Counted from the first letter of the stretch, positions 13,483 to 25,806 are shown. The stretch: 64,000 bases of DNA from Kofleriaceae bacterium (GCA_018057825.1 JAGPCY010000013.1:1-64000); one strand, 5' to 3'. Notes: a model not told the origin generated them from the sequence alone. Translations and numbers: made by a program.

Positions 13483-13489
13483 CTCCCCG

Positions 13490-14185
13490 TCAGGCGCGAC
13501 CGTAGACCGGCACCAGGGCGCCCGAGGTGACGGCGTTGCTCGGGCTGGCCAGGTAGCCGATCGTCGCGGCTAGCTCGGCGGGCTTGGGCCAGCGGGTGAA
13601 GTCGGCGTCGGGCATGGCGGCGCGGTTGGCCGGCGTGTCGATGATCGACGGCACGATCGCGTTCACGAACACGCCGTCGGCGGCGAGCTCGGCGGCGGCG
13701 CCCTGGGTGATCGCGACCACCGCGGCCTTGCTGGCGCTGTAGGCGATCAGGCCGGCGGTCGGCACCAGGGCCGGGCGCGCCGCGACGTTGACGATCCGAC
13801 CGCCGCGGCCGCGCAGCGCGCGCGCGGCCTCGCGGGTGGCGAGGAAGCAGGTGCGCGCGTTCATCGCGATCATGCGATCGAAGTCGGCGGCGGTGGTGTC
13901 GACCAGCGCCGCGCCGGTGTAGCCGCCGACCAGGTGGATCGAGGCCCACAGGGTCGGCACGCTGGCGAAGAAGCCGGCCAGCGCGGCCTCGCTGCCGCCG
14001 TCGACGTCGACGGTCAGCTCGACCCGCGGGTGGGCCAGCCAGGTGGCGTGGGCCGGGCGCTCGCGCTCGACCAGCGGCGCGAACACCCGCGCGCCGGCGG
14101 CGACCAGGTGCTCGACGACGGCGCTGCCGAGGCCGCCGCTGGCGCCGGTGACGATGACGTGACGATCGGTCAGGGACAGGTCCAT
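13490..14185 (-). CDS. short-chain dehydrogenase/reductase
   Basis: The 231-residue product starts at ATG 14185. The Rossmann start VIVTGASGGLGSAV gives the NAD(P)-binding TGxxxGxG motif, and AYSASKAAVVAIT gives the catalytic Tyr-x3-Lys. The Asn of the catalytic tetrad appears in MNARTCF. The usual NAG motif is HLVGGYTGA, and the catalytic Ser position reads VNVAARPALV without a clear Ser, so the active site is somewhat atypical. It is short for an SDR. Substrate unknown. It is separated from the upstream gene by the 14219-14489 repeat. Confidence 0.88.
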   Translation of the reverse strand: MDLSLTDRHVIVTGASGGLGSAVVEHLVAAGARVFAPLVERERPAHATWLAHPRVELTVDVDGGSEAALAGFFASVPTLWASIHLVGGYTGAALVDTTAADFDRMIAMNARTCFLATREAARALRGRGGRIVNVAARPALVPTAGLIAYSASKAAVVAITQGAAAELAADGVFVNAIVPSIIDTPANRAAMPDADFTRWPKPAELAATIGYLASPSNAVTSGALVPVYGRA

Positions 14186-14218
14186 GGGGCGATTGTCGCA
14201 CGAGCCCGCGGGTCGCCC

Positions 14219-14489
<271 letters not shown>

Positions 14490-14502
14490 CTCAGCCCCGT
14501 GA

Positions 14503-15243
14503 TCACTCGCCGATCGTCACAGCGACGTGGAGGTCGCCGAGGTCGCGCGGCAGCCGCGGCAGGCGCCAGCCGCGCACGACCTTGGCCAGGCAGGTCTTGA
14601 TCGCCTTCTGACGCGGCGGGGTGGTGCCGCGGCCCTCGCGATCGTGAAATTGCCAGGCCGGCAGCCAGACCCGAGTCGCGCCGCGGCGTCGGTCGACCAC
14701 CAGCCGCAAGGTGCGCGGCGCGCGGGCGCACGCGGCCAGCTCGGCAGCGGCGGGATCGACGACGGCGGCGATGGTCGCGGCGGGATCGCGCCACACGGTC
14801 AGGTCGGGATCGGCCGGCGGCGCGGGCGCACCTGGGGCGGTCACGACGTGGACGAACGAGAGCCGCTCGAGGAGCGGCGGCAGCGGTGGCACCGCGATCG
14901 CCGCGATCGCGGCGCCCAGGCAGCGCTCGGTCGGGGTCAGCCCGCGCGCCCCGACCGGCGGCATCGGCATCGCGGCGCGGGTGGCGCCGCCGCGCTCGCG
15001 GTAGACGATCACGCCGAGGCGGCGAGGCGCCGCGACGCCGCAGGCGCGGATCGCGTCGGCGTGAGGGGCCATGCCGGCGGCGATCGCGGCCGGCGCGTCG
15101 GCCCAGGTCGCGGCGGGCTGGGCGGCGACGGGCTGCGCGGTGACGGGCTGCGCGGTGGCGGGCTGCGCGGTGACAGCGCGGGGCACCGCGACCGCGGCGA
15201 GGGCGAGGGCGAGGGTCGTGACGCGCACGCAGGGCACTGTCAT
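14503..15243 (-). CDS. periplasmic protein with two copies of an AgmX/TonB-C-like motif
   Basis: The 246-residue product starts at ATG 15243, overlapping the anti-sigma stop by one base (TGATG). After the signal peptide there is a TAQP repeat (QPATAQPVTAQPVAAQP) from tandem DNA at about 15120-15175. Two similar segments follow: residues ~70-135 (IRACGVAAPRRLGVIVYRERGG...RCLGAAIAAIAVPPLPP) and ~185-240 (LAACARAPRTLRLVVDRRRGAT...KTCLAKVVRGWRLPRLP). Each pairs a Cys, a beta hairpin and a C-terminal Cys helix, like the C-terminal domain of myxobacterial AgmX-type proteins. It is third in the sigma/anti-sigma operon and may act in the same stress response. Confidence 0.7.
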   Translation of the reverse strand: MTVPCVRVTTLALALAAVAVPRAVTAQPATAQPVTAQPVAAQPAATWADAPAAIAAGMAPHADAIRACGVAAPRRLGVIVYRERGGATRAAMPMPPVGARGLTPTERCLGAAIAAIAVPPLPPLLERLSFVHVVTAPGAPAPPADPDLTVWRDPAATIAAVVDPAAAELAACARAPRTLRLVVDRRRGATRVWLPAWQFHDREGRGTTPPRQKAIKTCLAKVVRGWRLPRLPRDLGDLHVAVTIGE

Positions 15244-15677
15244 CACGGCGGCGCCTGGTGTCGCGGCAAGAGGCTCTCGGCCGGGGGCTCCGGCGGGGCC
15301 GGCGGTGGGCGCTTGAGCGAGCCGGTCGGCGACGACCACAGCACCGCGAGCAGGATCACCAGCGCGATCAGGGCCACGATCAGGAGCACGCCGAAGGGCA
15401 CTCGGTCGCCCAGGGTCCGACGGGCGAAGAACCGCCCGGCCGAGCGGCGATGGATGCGCTCCTCGACGCTCTTGCCGAGATCGGGCGGCGCCGCGGTCGG
15501 CGGCAGCGACTTGAGGGCGCCGACGCTGGCCCGCAGCTCGTCGACCTCGGCCCGGAGCGCCGGATCGGCGGCGAGCGCGGCCTCGACCTCGGCGCGGTCG
15601 GCCGGGGCCAGGGTGCCGTCGACGTAGTCGGACAGCATCGCGGCGAGGCGCTCGTCGGTGCTGGCGGGGTCGGTCAT
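15243..15677 (-). CDS. membrane anti-sigma factor
   Basis: The 144-residue product has an N-terminal helical region (LAAMLSDYVDGTLAPADRAEVEAALAADPALRAEVDELRA) typical of anti-sigma domains that cap ECF sigma factors. One membrane helix (~95-118, FGVLLIVALIALVILLAVLW) is followed by a short Pro-rich tail. The HxxxCxxC zinc motif of ZAS-type anti-sigmas is absent. It starts 17 bp after the sigma gene, so the pair is probably co-transcribed and the sigma held inactive at the membrane until a signal releases it. Confidence 0.85.
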   Translation of the reverse strand: MTDPASTDERLAAMLSDYVDGTLAPADRAEVEAALAADPALRAEVDELRASVGALKSLPPTAAPPDLGKSVEERIHRRSAGRFFARRTLGDRVPFGVLLIVALIALVILLAVLWSSPTGSLKRPPPAPPEPPAESLLPRHQAPP

Positions 15678-15694
15678 GGCAGCTCCAGCATAGG

Positions 15695-16267
15695 TCAGCT
15701 CACGTGGCGCGTGATCTTCTTGCGCAGGGCCAGGCGGGCGCGGTGCAGCCGCGACTTCACGGTGCCGTCGGGCAGGCCGGTGATCTCGCAGATCTCCTCG
15801 ATCGACAGGTCCTCGACCTCGCGCAAGATCACGACCGCGCGATGATCTTCATCGAGAGAGTTGATGGCCTCTTGTAGGACCTTCTCCATCTGCGCGCCCT
15901 CGACGGCGCGATCGGGACGCGGCAGCGGGCCGGCCGGGCCTTGGGCGGCGACCGCGCCGGCGCTCTCGTCGAGCTCGTCCTGGCTGCGATCGTGGCGGCG
16001 GGCCAGGTACTTGATCCGGTTCTTGCAGTGGTTGACCGTGACCCGGTACAGCCAGGTCGACAGCTTGGCCTCTTCGCGGAAGCTGTCGACGGTCTTGAAC
16101 ACCGAGATGAAGACCTCCTGGGCGACGTCCTCGGCCTCGGCCCGGTTGCCGAGCATCCGGTAGGTCAGGTTGTAGACCCGATCGCGGTGCTCGGCGACCA
16201 GCTCGCGGAACGCGCGCTCGTCGCGCTCGCGGAGGCGGCGGACGAGCTCTCGGTCGCGCGTGGTCAT
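15695..16267 (-). CDS. RNA polymerase ECF sigma factor, RpoE type
   Basis: The 190-residue product starts at ATG 16267 (a longer frame to 16315 adds an unlikely leader). Region 2 is clear (AFRELVAEHRDRVYNLTYRMLGNRAEAEDVAQEVFISVFKTVDSF), as is region 4 with its helix-turn-helix (LDEDHRAVVILREVEDLSIEEICEITGLPDGTVKSRLHRARLALRKKI). A Gly/Pro linker joins them. It heads an operon with the anti-sigma and an AgmX-like periplasmic protein, so it likely drives an envelope stress regulon. Confidence 0.95.
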   Translation of the reverse strand: MTTRDRELVRRLRERDERAFRELVAEHRDRVYNLTYRMLGNRAEAEDVAQEVFISVFKTVDSFREEAKLSTWLYRVTVNHCKNRIKYLARRHDRSQDELDESAGAVAAQGPAGPLPRPDRAVEGAQMEKVLQEAINSLDEDHRAVVILREVEDLSIEEICEITGLPDGTVKSRLHRARLALRKKITRHVS

Positions 16268-16361
16268 GGGCGGGCGAGCATATCGCCAAACGGCGGTAGC
16301 CCCGGCCATCGACACCGTCCACCGCCCGCGGTTCCCTGGGATCCGTCGCGATCCCGCCCGG

Positions 16362-17246
<885 letters not shown>

Positions 17247-17280
17247 GGGCCGGAGACTCCCAGCCCGATCGCCGGGGCGC

Positions 17281-17311
17281 AACAAAACGGCCGTCGCGAT
17301 GATCCTCGCGA
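17281..17311 (-). terminator. possible terminator after radC
   Basis: On the minus strand TCGCGA-GGATCA-TCGCGA (17311-17294) is followed by CGGCCGTTTTGTT. The stem is short and the T-run begins six bases after it, so this is a weaker candidate than the one near 13475. It sits 7 bp after the radC stop. Confidence 0.4.
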
Positions 17312-17317
17312 GCGTGG

Positions 17318-18031
17318 CTACGTGTCGTCCATCACGGGCAGGTCGTGGTGGACCATCCACTCGGTGATCGAGACCGCGCCGCCGTCGGCCAGGACGACGT
17401 GGTCGACCAGCGGCACGCCGAGCAGCTCGCCGGCGCGGCGCAGGCGATCGGTCAGGAGCAGATCCTGCTGGCTGGGGGAGGGATCGCCCGACGGATGGTT
17501 GTGCGCGCACACCCCGCCGGCGGCGCCGGCGCGGATCAGCGGGCGATAGACCTCGCGCGGGTGGACGTCGACGCCGGTCAGGTGGCCGCGCGCGACCTCG
17601 ACCTCGGCGATCACCCGGTTGCGGGCATCGATGCCGATGACGACGAAGACCTCCTGGGCCAGGCCGGCCAGCCGCGGCCACAGCCGGCGGCGGACGTCGT
17701 CGGCGCAGGTCAGGACGTCGCGCCCGGGGCGGGAGGCGTCGACCGCCCGCGCCCCCAGGCTGACCGCGGCGGCGATCCGGGCGGCCTGGGCTGGGCCGAC
17801 GCCGTCGGCGGCGGCCAGATCGTGAGGCCAGGCGCGGGCCAGGCCGGCCACGCCGCCGGCATCGGCCAGGAGCTGGTGCGCGATCGCGACCGCCGAGCGC
17901 CCGGGGCGGCCGGTGCCGAGCACCAGGGCCAGGAGCTCGGCGTCGCTGACCGCGTCGGAGCCCTGGGACCAGATCCGCTCGCGCGGGCGCGGGAGACCAT
18001 CGGCGAGGGGGGCGGCAGGAGGGGCGTCCAT
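17318..18031 (-). CDS. radC: RadC-family JAB/MPN domain protein
   Basis: The 237-residue product starts at ATG 18031; a TTG at 18067 would add 12 residues. An N-terminal helix-hairpin-helix region (SDAELLALVLGTGRPGRSAVAIAHQLL...GVGPAQAARIAAAVSLGAR) precedes the JAMM metal site AHNHPSGDPSPSQQD, which is complete. RadC proteins are conserved next to DNA-repair functions, but their reaction is not settled. A 17-bp perfect palindrome lies in the divergent promoter region shared with the kinase gene at 18231. Confidence 0.93.
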   Translation of the reverse strand: MDAPPAAPLADGLPRPRERIWSQGSDAVSDAELLALVLGTGRPGRSAVAIAHQLLADAGGVAGLARAWPHDLAAADGVGPAQAARIAAAVSLGARAVDASRPGRDVLTCADDVRRRLWPRLAGLAQEVFVVIGIDARNRVIAEVEVARGHLTGVDVHPREVYRPLIRAGAAGGVCAHNHPSGDPSPSQQDLLLTDRLRRAGELLGVPLVDHVVLADGGAVSITEWMVHHDLPVMDDT

Positions 18032-18089
18032 CGCCGGCGACCACAGCAACCGCCGGGCCAGGCGCAACCGCGCGGACCGCCGTGCGCCG

Positions 18090-18106
18090 TGTCCGGAAAC
18101 CGGACA
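18090..18106. promoter_or_regulatory. palindromic operator candidate
   Basis: TGTCCGG-AAA-CCGGACA is a perfect 7-3-7 inverted repeat, 59 bp from the radC start and 125 bp from the divergent kinase start. A partial GTGTCCGG recurs near 18155. The form and position fit a dimeric regulator site. Confidence 0.45.
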
Positions 18107-18230
18107 TTCCGTCCGGGCCGCGGCCGAGATCCGGCCAAGCTCGGACGGCGGCCGGTGTCCGGCGCCGGCCAGCGTCTGCCCCGAGAGATCACCGGCGCGC
18201 CGCCTCCGGCGGTGTTAGCCTAGCCGCGCC

Positions 18231-20768
<2,538 letters not shown>

Positions 20769-21076
20769 GCGGTCGGGCGGCGAGGGCGTAGGTGGCGCGG
20801 TGTCCGTGGCTTGCGCACCGGGTGTGTACGGATGGTCGCGGCGGGCGACGAACGCGGCCAACCGCCTGAGATGCGGTCGGGCGAGGTTGGCATCACGTTC
20901 GCTATAGCGAGCGGCGTGACTGTCGTCCGCGTCATCGAGTCGATCGGCCGAGCCCTCGCTGGCCGCGCGACCGAGCCACCTGTGTCGGCTGAGCCGGGTC
21001 CGAGTGGGCCCGCGCTCGACGCGGCCCCGCGGCGTGCGCGCAAGACCGCGCCCACCGCTCGCTTGAGGAGTCTGTC
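20769..21076. other. 308-bp intergenic region, no gene seen
   Basis: It lies between the kinase stop and the small lipoprotein. An 89-codon frame inside it has no family resemblance or convincing start. TTGAGGAG at 21062-21069 is a Shine-Dalgarno sequence for the next gene. GCTATAGCG at 20900 is a short palindrome of unknown meaning. Confidence 0.5.
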
Positions 21077-21538
21077 ATGAAGTGCTTCGCGATCCTGTCG
21101 TTCGCCCTGCTCACCGCCTGCACCGCCCTCGATACCGGCGACGATAGCCTGGCCAGCCGCGGCGGTGGCACCGCGGCCTGCCCGAGCTCGGGCCTCACCT
21201 GCGCGGCCGACGCCGACTGCGCCGCCGACGAGGAGTGCGAGGACGGCGCCTGCAAGCGTCACGGCGGCGCCTGCGACGGCACCTCGGACGACGGCCCCGG
21301 AGCCGACGGCGGCTCGGGCGACGACGACGGCCCCGGGGCCGGGCAGTGCACGCTCGACGCCGACTGTGGCGGCGGGCTCGAGTGCGAGGACGGCGCGTGT
21401 GTGCCGCACGGCGGCGACGGCGTCGAGGACGGCCCGGGCGATGACGACGGCCCCGGAGCCGGGCAGTGCACCCTCGACGCCGACTGCGGCGGCGGACTCG
21501 AGTGCGAGGACGGCGCGTGCGTGCCGCACGGCGGATGA
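21077..21538 (+). CDS. small Cys-repeat lipoprotein
   Basis: The 153-residue product has signal MKCFAILSFALLTAC with the lipobox Cys at 15 and a good SD upstream. The mature part is three related modules of the form C-x5-DC-x5-EC-EDGAC. The last two (QCTLDADCGGGLECEDGACVPHGG) are nearly identical in protein and DNA and are joined by Asp/Gly-rich spacers (DDDGPGAG). This suggests recent tandem duplication of about 120 bp. It resembles the disulfide-rich repeat lipoproteins of myxobacteria. Function unknown; surface location likely. Confidence 0.8.
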   Translation: MKCFAILSFALLTACTALDTGDDSLASRGGGTAACPSSGLTCAADADCAADEECEDGACKRHGGACDGTSDDGPGADGGSGDDDGPGAGQCTLDADCGGGLECEDGACVPHGGDGVEDGPGDDDGPGAGQCTLDADCGGGLECEDGACVPHGG

Positions 21539-21550
21539 GGCGCCTGGGGG

Positions 21551-23272
21551 CTACGGCCGCAGGTCGAGGACGAAGTCGTAGTCGCGGTCCGCGGGGACGT
21601 CGATCGTGACGGTGCGTTCGACGCCGAGCGCGGGGTTGGCGAAGTGGACGCGATGCGGGCCGGGCGCGAGCTGGAAGGTCGCGATGGTCTCCCGCGGCGG
21701 GCCGCCGCCGTCGACGGTGACCAGGGCCCACGGCCGGGCGTTGATGCGGACCGTGCGCAGGCGCGGGGCGGCGGCGTCCGGGGCCGCGGCGCCGGCGTCG
21801 GCTGGACGCGGCCGGAGCGGGCGCCCGCCATCGCGCGGCGTCGGGCTGGGCCCATCGGTGGCGGCGGCGTCGGTGGCGAGGGCCGCGTCGTCGGGGGCGG
21901 CGGCGTCGAGGGGCGCGGCGTCGAGAGGCGTGGCGTCGAGGGGCGTGGCGTCGAGGGCCGCGGCGTCCGCGCGATCGCTCGTCGCGACCGCCGCCGGGCG
22001 GACCCGCGGCCACACCACGAGCGCGCCGGTCAGCGCCACGGCGGCTGCGCCTAGTCCGATCATCGCGGCGCGCCGGCGCGGGCCGCGCGGTGACGTCGGT
22101 GACGGTGGTGACGGTAGTGACGGCGACGGTGACGGGGTCGTCGGTGACGGCTGGTTGATCGTCGACGCCAGCGCGTCGATCGACGGTGACGCCGCGGCGG
22201 TGGCCGGCGGCGGATCATGATCGGCCGCGGTCGCGACCAGCGAGCGCGCGGTGCCGGTGCCGAGCGCGCCGTCGTCGAGGAAGCTGGCGAACTCGGCGCC
22301 CCCCGGGATCGCGCCGACCGCGGGCGCGTCGCGCTCCTCGCCCCAGACCTCGGCCATCCACGCCGCGAGCTGTTGACCAGGCGCCGGGCCGCGCACCGCG
22401 GCGCGCTCGGCCACCAGCCATTCGTCGAGGGCGGCGCCCAGGGCGTGGGCGTCGGCGAAGCGATCGGCGGGCGCCGGCGCGGTGGCGCGGTCGACGATCG
22501 CCACCAGCGCCGGGTCGAGCTCGACCTCGGTCGGCCACGGGGGCCGGGTTCCGGCGCGCGCCAGGGCCAGGACCCCGTCGCGCTCGTCGCCGGGGCGCAG
22601 CCGTTGACCGGTCAGGGCCTCGCGCAGCACCACGCCGACCGCGTAGACGTCGGCGCGGGGATCGGTGGCCTCGCCGCGGGCCTGCTCGGGCGCGAGGTAG
22701 CCCGGCGTGCCGACCACCTGGCCGGGGCGATCGCCGGCCAGGCCGGCGATACCGAAGTCGGTCAGCTTGACCTCGCCCGACCACGCGACCAGGACGTTGC
22801 GCGGCGTGACGTCGCGGTGGACGACGCCGAGCGACGCGCCGCTCGCGTCCTTGCGATCGTGGGCGTAGGCCAGGCCCTGGCAACACTCGGCGGCGACGAA
22901 GGCGGCGCACAGCGGCGGCAGGCGATGGGTCGCGGCCCGGGCCAGGCTCGAGCCGAGATCGCGGCCCTCGACCCACTCCATCGCGAGGAACACCTGATCG
23001 CCGGCGCGGCCGAAGTCGAAGACCGGCACGATGTTGCCGTGGGTCAGGCCCATCGACAGCCGGGCCTCGCGCATGAACAGCTCGAGGAACCGGACGTCGC
23101 CGGTGCGCTCGGGGCGGATGCGCTTGACCACCAGCAGCTTCTCGATGCCGGCGGCGCGGCGCCGCGCCAGGTAGACCTCGGCCATGCCGCCGCGCGCGAG
23201 CGGGCGGATCAGCTCGTAGCGGCCCAGGGCGCGGACCTGGTTGGTCACGGGGACGTCGACGATAGCATCCAC
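21551..23272 (-). CDS. Ser/Thr protein kinase with PEGA-like C-terminus
   Basis: About 573 residues from GTG 23272; GTG 23238 is an equally possible start, 11 residues shorter. The kinase domain begins at GRYELIRPLARGGMAEVY. Lys50, HRDVTPRN at ~152 (a common myxobacterial variant of HRDLKPxN), DFG and APE are present. A Pro/Ser linker, a membrane helix (AAMIGLGAAAVALTGALVVW) and an Ala/Asp repeat (LDATPLDATPLDAAPLDA, from 15-bp DNA repeats near 21890-21965) follow. The end is a PEGA-like beta domain (VRINARPWALVTVDGG...FQLAPGPHRVHFANP). It is divergent from a second PEGA/TPR protein. Confidence 0.9.
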   Translation of the reverse strand: MDAIVDVPVTNQVRALGRYELIRPLARGGMAEVYLARRRAAGIEKLLVVKRIRPERTGDVRFLELFMREARLSMGLTHGNIVPVFDFGRAGDQVFLAMEWVEGRDLGSSLARAATHRLPPLCAAFVAAECCQGLAYAHDRKDASGASLGVVHRDVTPRNVLVAWSGEVKLTDFGIAGLAGDRPGQVVGTPGYLAPEQARGEATDPRADVYAVGVVLREALTGQRLRPGDERDGVLALARAGTRPPWPTEVELDPALVAIVDRATAPAPADRFADAHALGAALDEWLVAERAAVRGPAPGQQLAAWMAEVWGEERDAPAVGAIPGGAEFASFLDDGALGTGTARSLVATAADHDPPPATAAASPSIDALASTINQPSPTTPSPSPSLPSPPSPTSPRGPRRRAAMIGLGAAAVALTGALVVWPRVRPAAVATSDRADAAALDATPLDATPLDAAPLDAAAPDDAALATDAAATDGPSPTPRDGGRPLRPRPADAGAAAPDAAAPRLRTVRINARPWALVTVDGGGPPRETIATFQLAPGPHRVHFANPALGVERTVTIDVPADRDYDFVLDLRP

Positions 23273-23338
23273 GCGACGGCGCGGCGCCGACGGCGCCGGC
23301 GGTTGACCGCGCCGGGGCGGCGCCTGAGAATCGCCGCC

Positions 23339-24379
23339 GTGCGTCTCGCCGTCGCCCTCGCCGTCGTGCTCGCCGCGACCACCCGGGTCGCGGCGGCGGC
23401 CCCGGTCGAGCTCGTCGTGGCGTGGCTGCCGGGGATCGAGCGCGGGCCGGTCGCGGCGGCCGCGGATCGCGCCGGGGTCGCCTTCGTCGATCGCACGCCG
23501 GCGGCGCCGCCCCCGGTGGTGATCGGCGAGCTCGCGGTCGCGATCGAGGCCTACGAGGCCCTGCGCCTCGACCAGGCGTGGGACGCCCTCGAGCGGGCCC
23601 GGGCCGCGGTCGACGCCACCGGCGCGGCGCTGCCGCCGGCTCAGCTCGCGGATCTGTTCGTGTACCGCGCGCTGGTGCGGACGCAGCGCGGCGACGTCAC
23701 CGGGGCCTGGGACGAGTGGATCGCCGCGGCGGTGGTGGCGCCGGGCCGCGTCCTCGACCCCGGCCGGTTCCCGCCTCAGGTGCTCGCCGAGCACGCCCGG
23801 GCCCGGGCCGCGATCGCCGCGGCGCCGCCGGTGGCGCTGACCGTGACCGGCGGCGACGGTTGCGTGGTCACCCTCGACGGCGCGCCGATCGGCGCCACCG
23901 CCTCGGTCGCGGTCGGCCCGCACTGGCTGCGCGCCGAATGCCCGGGCGCCGAGCCGTGGGTGGCGCGGCCGACCTTGATCGGCGCCACCGCGACGATCGC
24001 GATCGCTGCCCAGCGACCGGAGCCGCCCGACGACGACGCCCTGTTGGTCACCGCGCGCGCCAGCGGCGCCGCCGGCTTCCTGGCGGTCGACCTCCGCGGC
24101 GAGGTGATCCGGGTCCGCCGCTTCGCCGCGACCGGGCAGGTCGACGCCGAGCGTACGGTGGCGCGGGCCGCCGGCGCCGACGCGATCGCCACCGCGGTCG
24201 CGGGCCTCTTGGCGCCGCCGCCGCGCGGGCGCGCCACGCCATGGTACCGGTCGCGCTGGGCGTGGGCCGCGGGCGCCGCCGGGCTGGCCGCCGCGATCGC
24301 GGTGCCGCTGACGATCTGGGCGGTCGGCGACGGCGGCGCCACCGGGGCCACGATCGTCGGGCCAGGCGGGACGCTGTGA
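23339..24379 (+). CDS. exported helical-repeat/PEGA-like protein with C-terminal membrane helix
   Basis: The 346-residue product starts at GTG 23339 (VRLAVALAVVLAATTRVAAAAPVE, signal peptide). Residues ~60-150 are helical and TPR-like (EAYEALRLDQAWDALERARAAVDATG). Residues ~160-220 form a PEGA-like beta unit (LTVTGGDGCVVTLDGAPIGATASVAVGPHWLRAECPG). The C-terminus has a membrane segment (WAWAAGAAGLAAAIAVPLTIWAVG). It is translationally coupled to the following lipoprotein (GTGA) and divergent from a kinase with a similar PEGA-like domain, so a shared envelope-sensing role is plausible. Confidence 0.7.
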   Translation: MRLAVALAVVLAATTRVAAAAPVELVVAWLPGIERGPVAAAADRAGVAFVDRTPAAPPPVVIGELAVAIEAYEALRLDQAWDALERARAAVDATGAALPPAQLADLFVYRALVRTQRGDVTGAWDEWIAAAVVAPGRVLDPGRFPPQVLAEHARARAAIAAAPPVALTVTGGDGCVVTLDGAPIGATASVAVGPHWLRAECPGAEPWVARPTLIGATATIAIAAQRPEPPDDDALLVTARASGAAGFLAVDLRGEVIRVRRFAATGQVDAERTVARAAGADAIATAVAGLLAPPPRGRATPWYRSRWAWAAGAAGLAAAIAVPLTIWAVGDGGATGATIVGPGGTL

Positions 24380-25806
24380 GTCGGCTGGCGCGCGCAGCGC
24401 TCGTCCTCGCGGTCGCGGCCTGTGGCAGCGACGGCGTGACCGTCCGGCCGGTGTACCAGCAGCCGGTCGACGACCCCGACGCCCTGGCCACCGGCCTCGA
24501 CACCGTCGAGCTATCGGTCGCGCGGGCCGGCGACGAGCGCGCCCTCCTGTCGGTCAGCTTCGCGCCCGGCGCCGAGGCCAACCTCGACGACGTGCCGTTT
24601 GGCGACGACCTAGTGATCCACCTGACCGGGCGGATCGGCGCGACCGACGTCGCCTACGGTCGGACCTGCACGTTCACGCTCGAGCCCGACGCCGCGCCGC
24701 CGACGCCGCACCTGTGGTTCGCCCGCAACGTCAAGTTCGCCACCACGGGCGTTCGACCGCGGGCCCGCACCGGCGGTCAGGCCATCACCGCCGCCGATGG
24801 CAGCGTCTACCTGATCGGCGGCGACCCGGGCGCGCTCGCCGAGCGCTTCGATCCCCGGGCCGGCGCGCTGACCAACGCCGCGCCCCTCGCGCCGCGGGTC
24901 GGCGCGGTCGCGGTCGGCTTCGGGGTCGGCCCGGCGATGCGGATCTCGGTCCTCGGCGGTCGGGTCGAGGGCGGCGCGGCCAGCCCGACCATCGAGCACC
25001 TCCGGCTGATCGACGGCGCGACCGCCCTCGAGCTGGTCGATGATCCTCGCGTGGCCCGGGTCGGCCTGACCGCGACCACGCAGACCGACGGGCGGGTCGT
25101 CGTGATCGGCGGCGGGCCGGTCGGCGGCGACCCGGTCGGCGCGATCGCGGTGATGGCCGACGTCGGCGGCGCCACCGAGATCCGGACCGCGACGGTGACG
25201 CTGGCGACGCCGCGCCGCGATCACGCCGCGATCCGCCTGGGCGATGACGTCGGCGCGCCAGTGCTGGTGGTCGGCGGCGTCGACGCCCTGGGCGCGCCGG
25301 TGGCCGTTGCCGAGCTGTGGAAGCCGCTGTCGGGCACGCTGGCCGATCCGGCGACGTTCGCGCCGCGCCTCGTGGTGCCGCGCAGTCGCCACCTGACCCG
25401 GCTGATGCCTGACGGCAGCGTGCTGGTGATCGGCGGCCTCGACGGCGCCGGCCAGCCGGTCCGGACCCTCGAGCGCTTCACGCTCGACGCCGGCTTCGTC
25501 GCGGTCGGCGAGCTGCCAGTCGGCGCCGGGGTGATCGACGGCACCGCGACCCCGCTGCCTGACGGTCGGATCCTCCTGGCCGGCGGGCGACCCGCGGCCG
25601 GCGCGGCGGCGGTCGCGACGACCGAGATCGCTCGCCTCGACGTGCTGAACGGCTCAGTCGACCTGGTCGCCACCGATCGCCTGGCGACCCCGCGCGCCGG
25701 CCACCAGGCGGCGGTGCTGTGCGACGGCACGGTGCTGGTGGTCGGAGGCACGCCGGCGGCCGGGCCGGCCGAGCGCTACAACCCGCCGCCGGCCGGCCGA
25801 CGCTGA
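24376..25806 (+). CDS. Kelch-like repeat lipoprotein
   Basis: The 476-residue product starts at GTG 24376, overlapping the upstream stop (GTGA). The lipoprotein signal is LVLAVAACGSD. After a ~110-residue N-terminal region there are six or more blades with the pattern (D)G-x-V-x-V-(I/V)-GG: GSVYLIGG, ISVLGGR, GRVVVIGGG, PVLVVGG, GSVLVIGG, GRILLAGG and GTVLVVGG. This is the Kelch/galactose-oxidase-type beta-propeller common in myxobacterial secreted proteins. No copper-ligand set is obvious, so a binding role is more likely than oxidase activity. Confidence 0.85.
   Translation: MSRLARAALVLAVAACGSDGVTVRPVYQQPVDDPDALATGLDTVELSVARAGDERALLSVSFAPGAEANLDDVPFGDDLVIHLTGRIGATDVAYGRTCTFTLEPDAAPPTPHLWFARNVKFATTGVRPRARTGGQAITAADGSVYLIGGDPGALAERFDPRAGALTNAAPLAPRVGAVAVGFGVGPAMRISVLGGRVEGGAASPTIEHLRLIDGATALELVDDPRVARVGLTATTQTDGRVVVIGGGPVGGDPVGAIAVMADVGGATEIRTATVTLATPRRDHAAIRLGDDVGAPVLVVGGVDALGAPVAVAELWKPLSGTLADPATFAPRLVVPRSRHLTRLMPDGSVLVIGGLDGAGQPVRTLERFTLDAGFVAVGELPVGAGVIDGTATPLPDGRILLAGGRPAAGAAAVATTEIARLDVLNGSVDLVATDRLATPRAGHQAAVLCDGTVLVVGGTPAAGPAERYNPPPAGRR

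Noticed and set aside
20811-21080. 89-codon plus-strand frame between the kinase and the small lipoprotein
   Set aside because: No SD, no family resemblance, composition like other chance frames, and it runs into the lipoprotein start.
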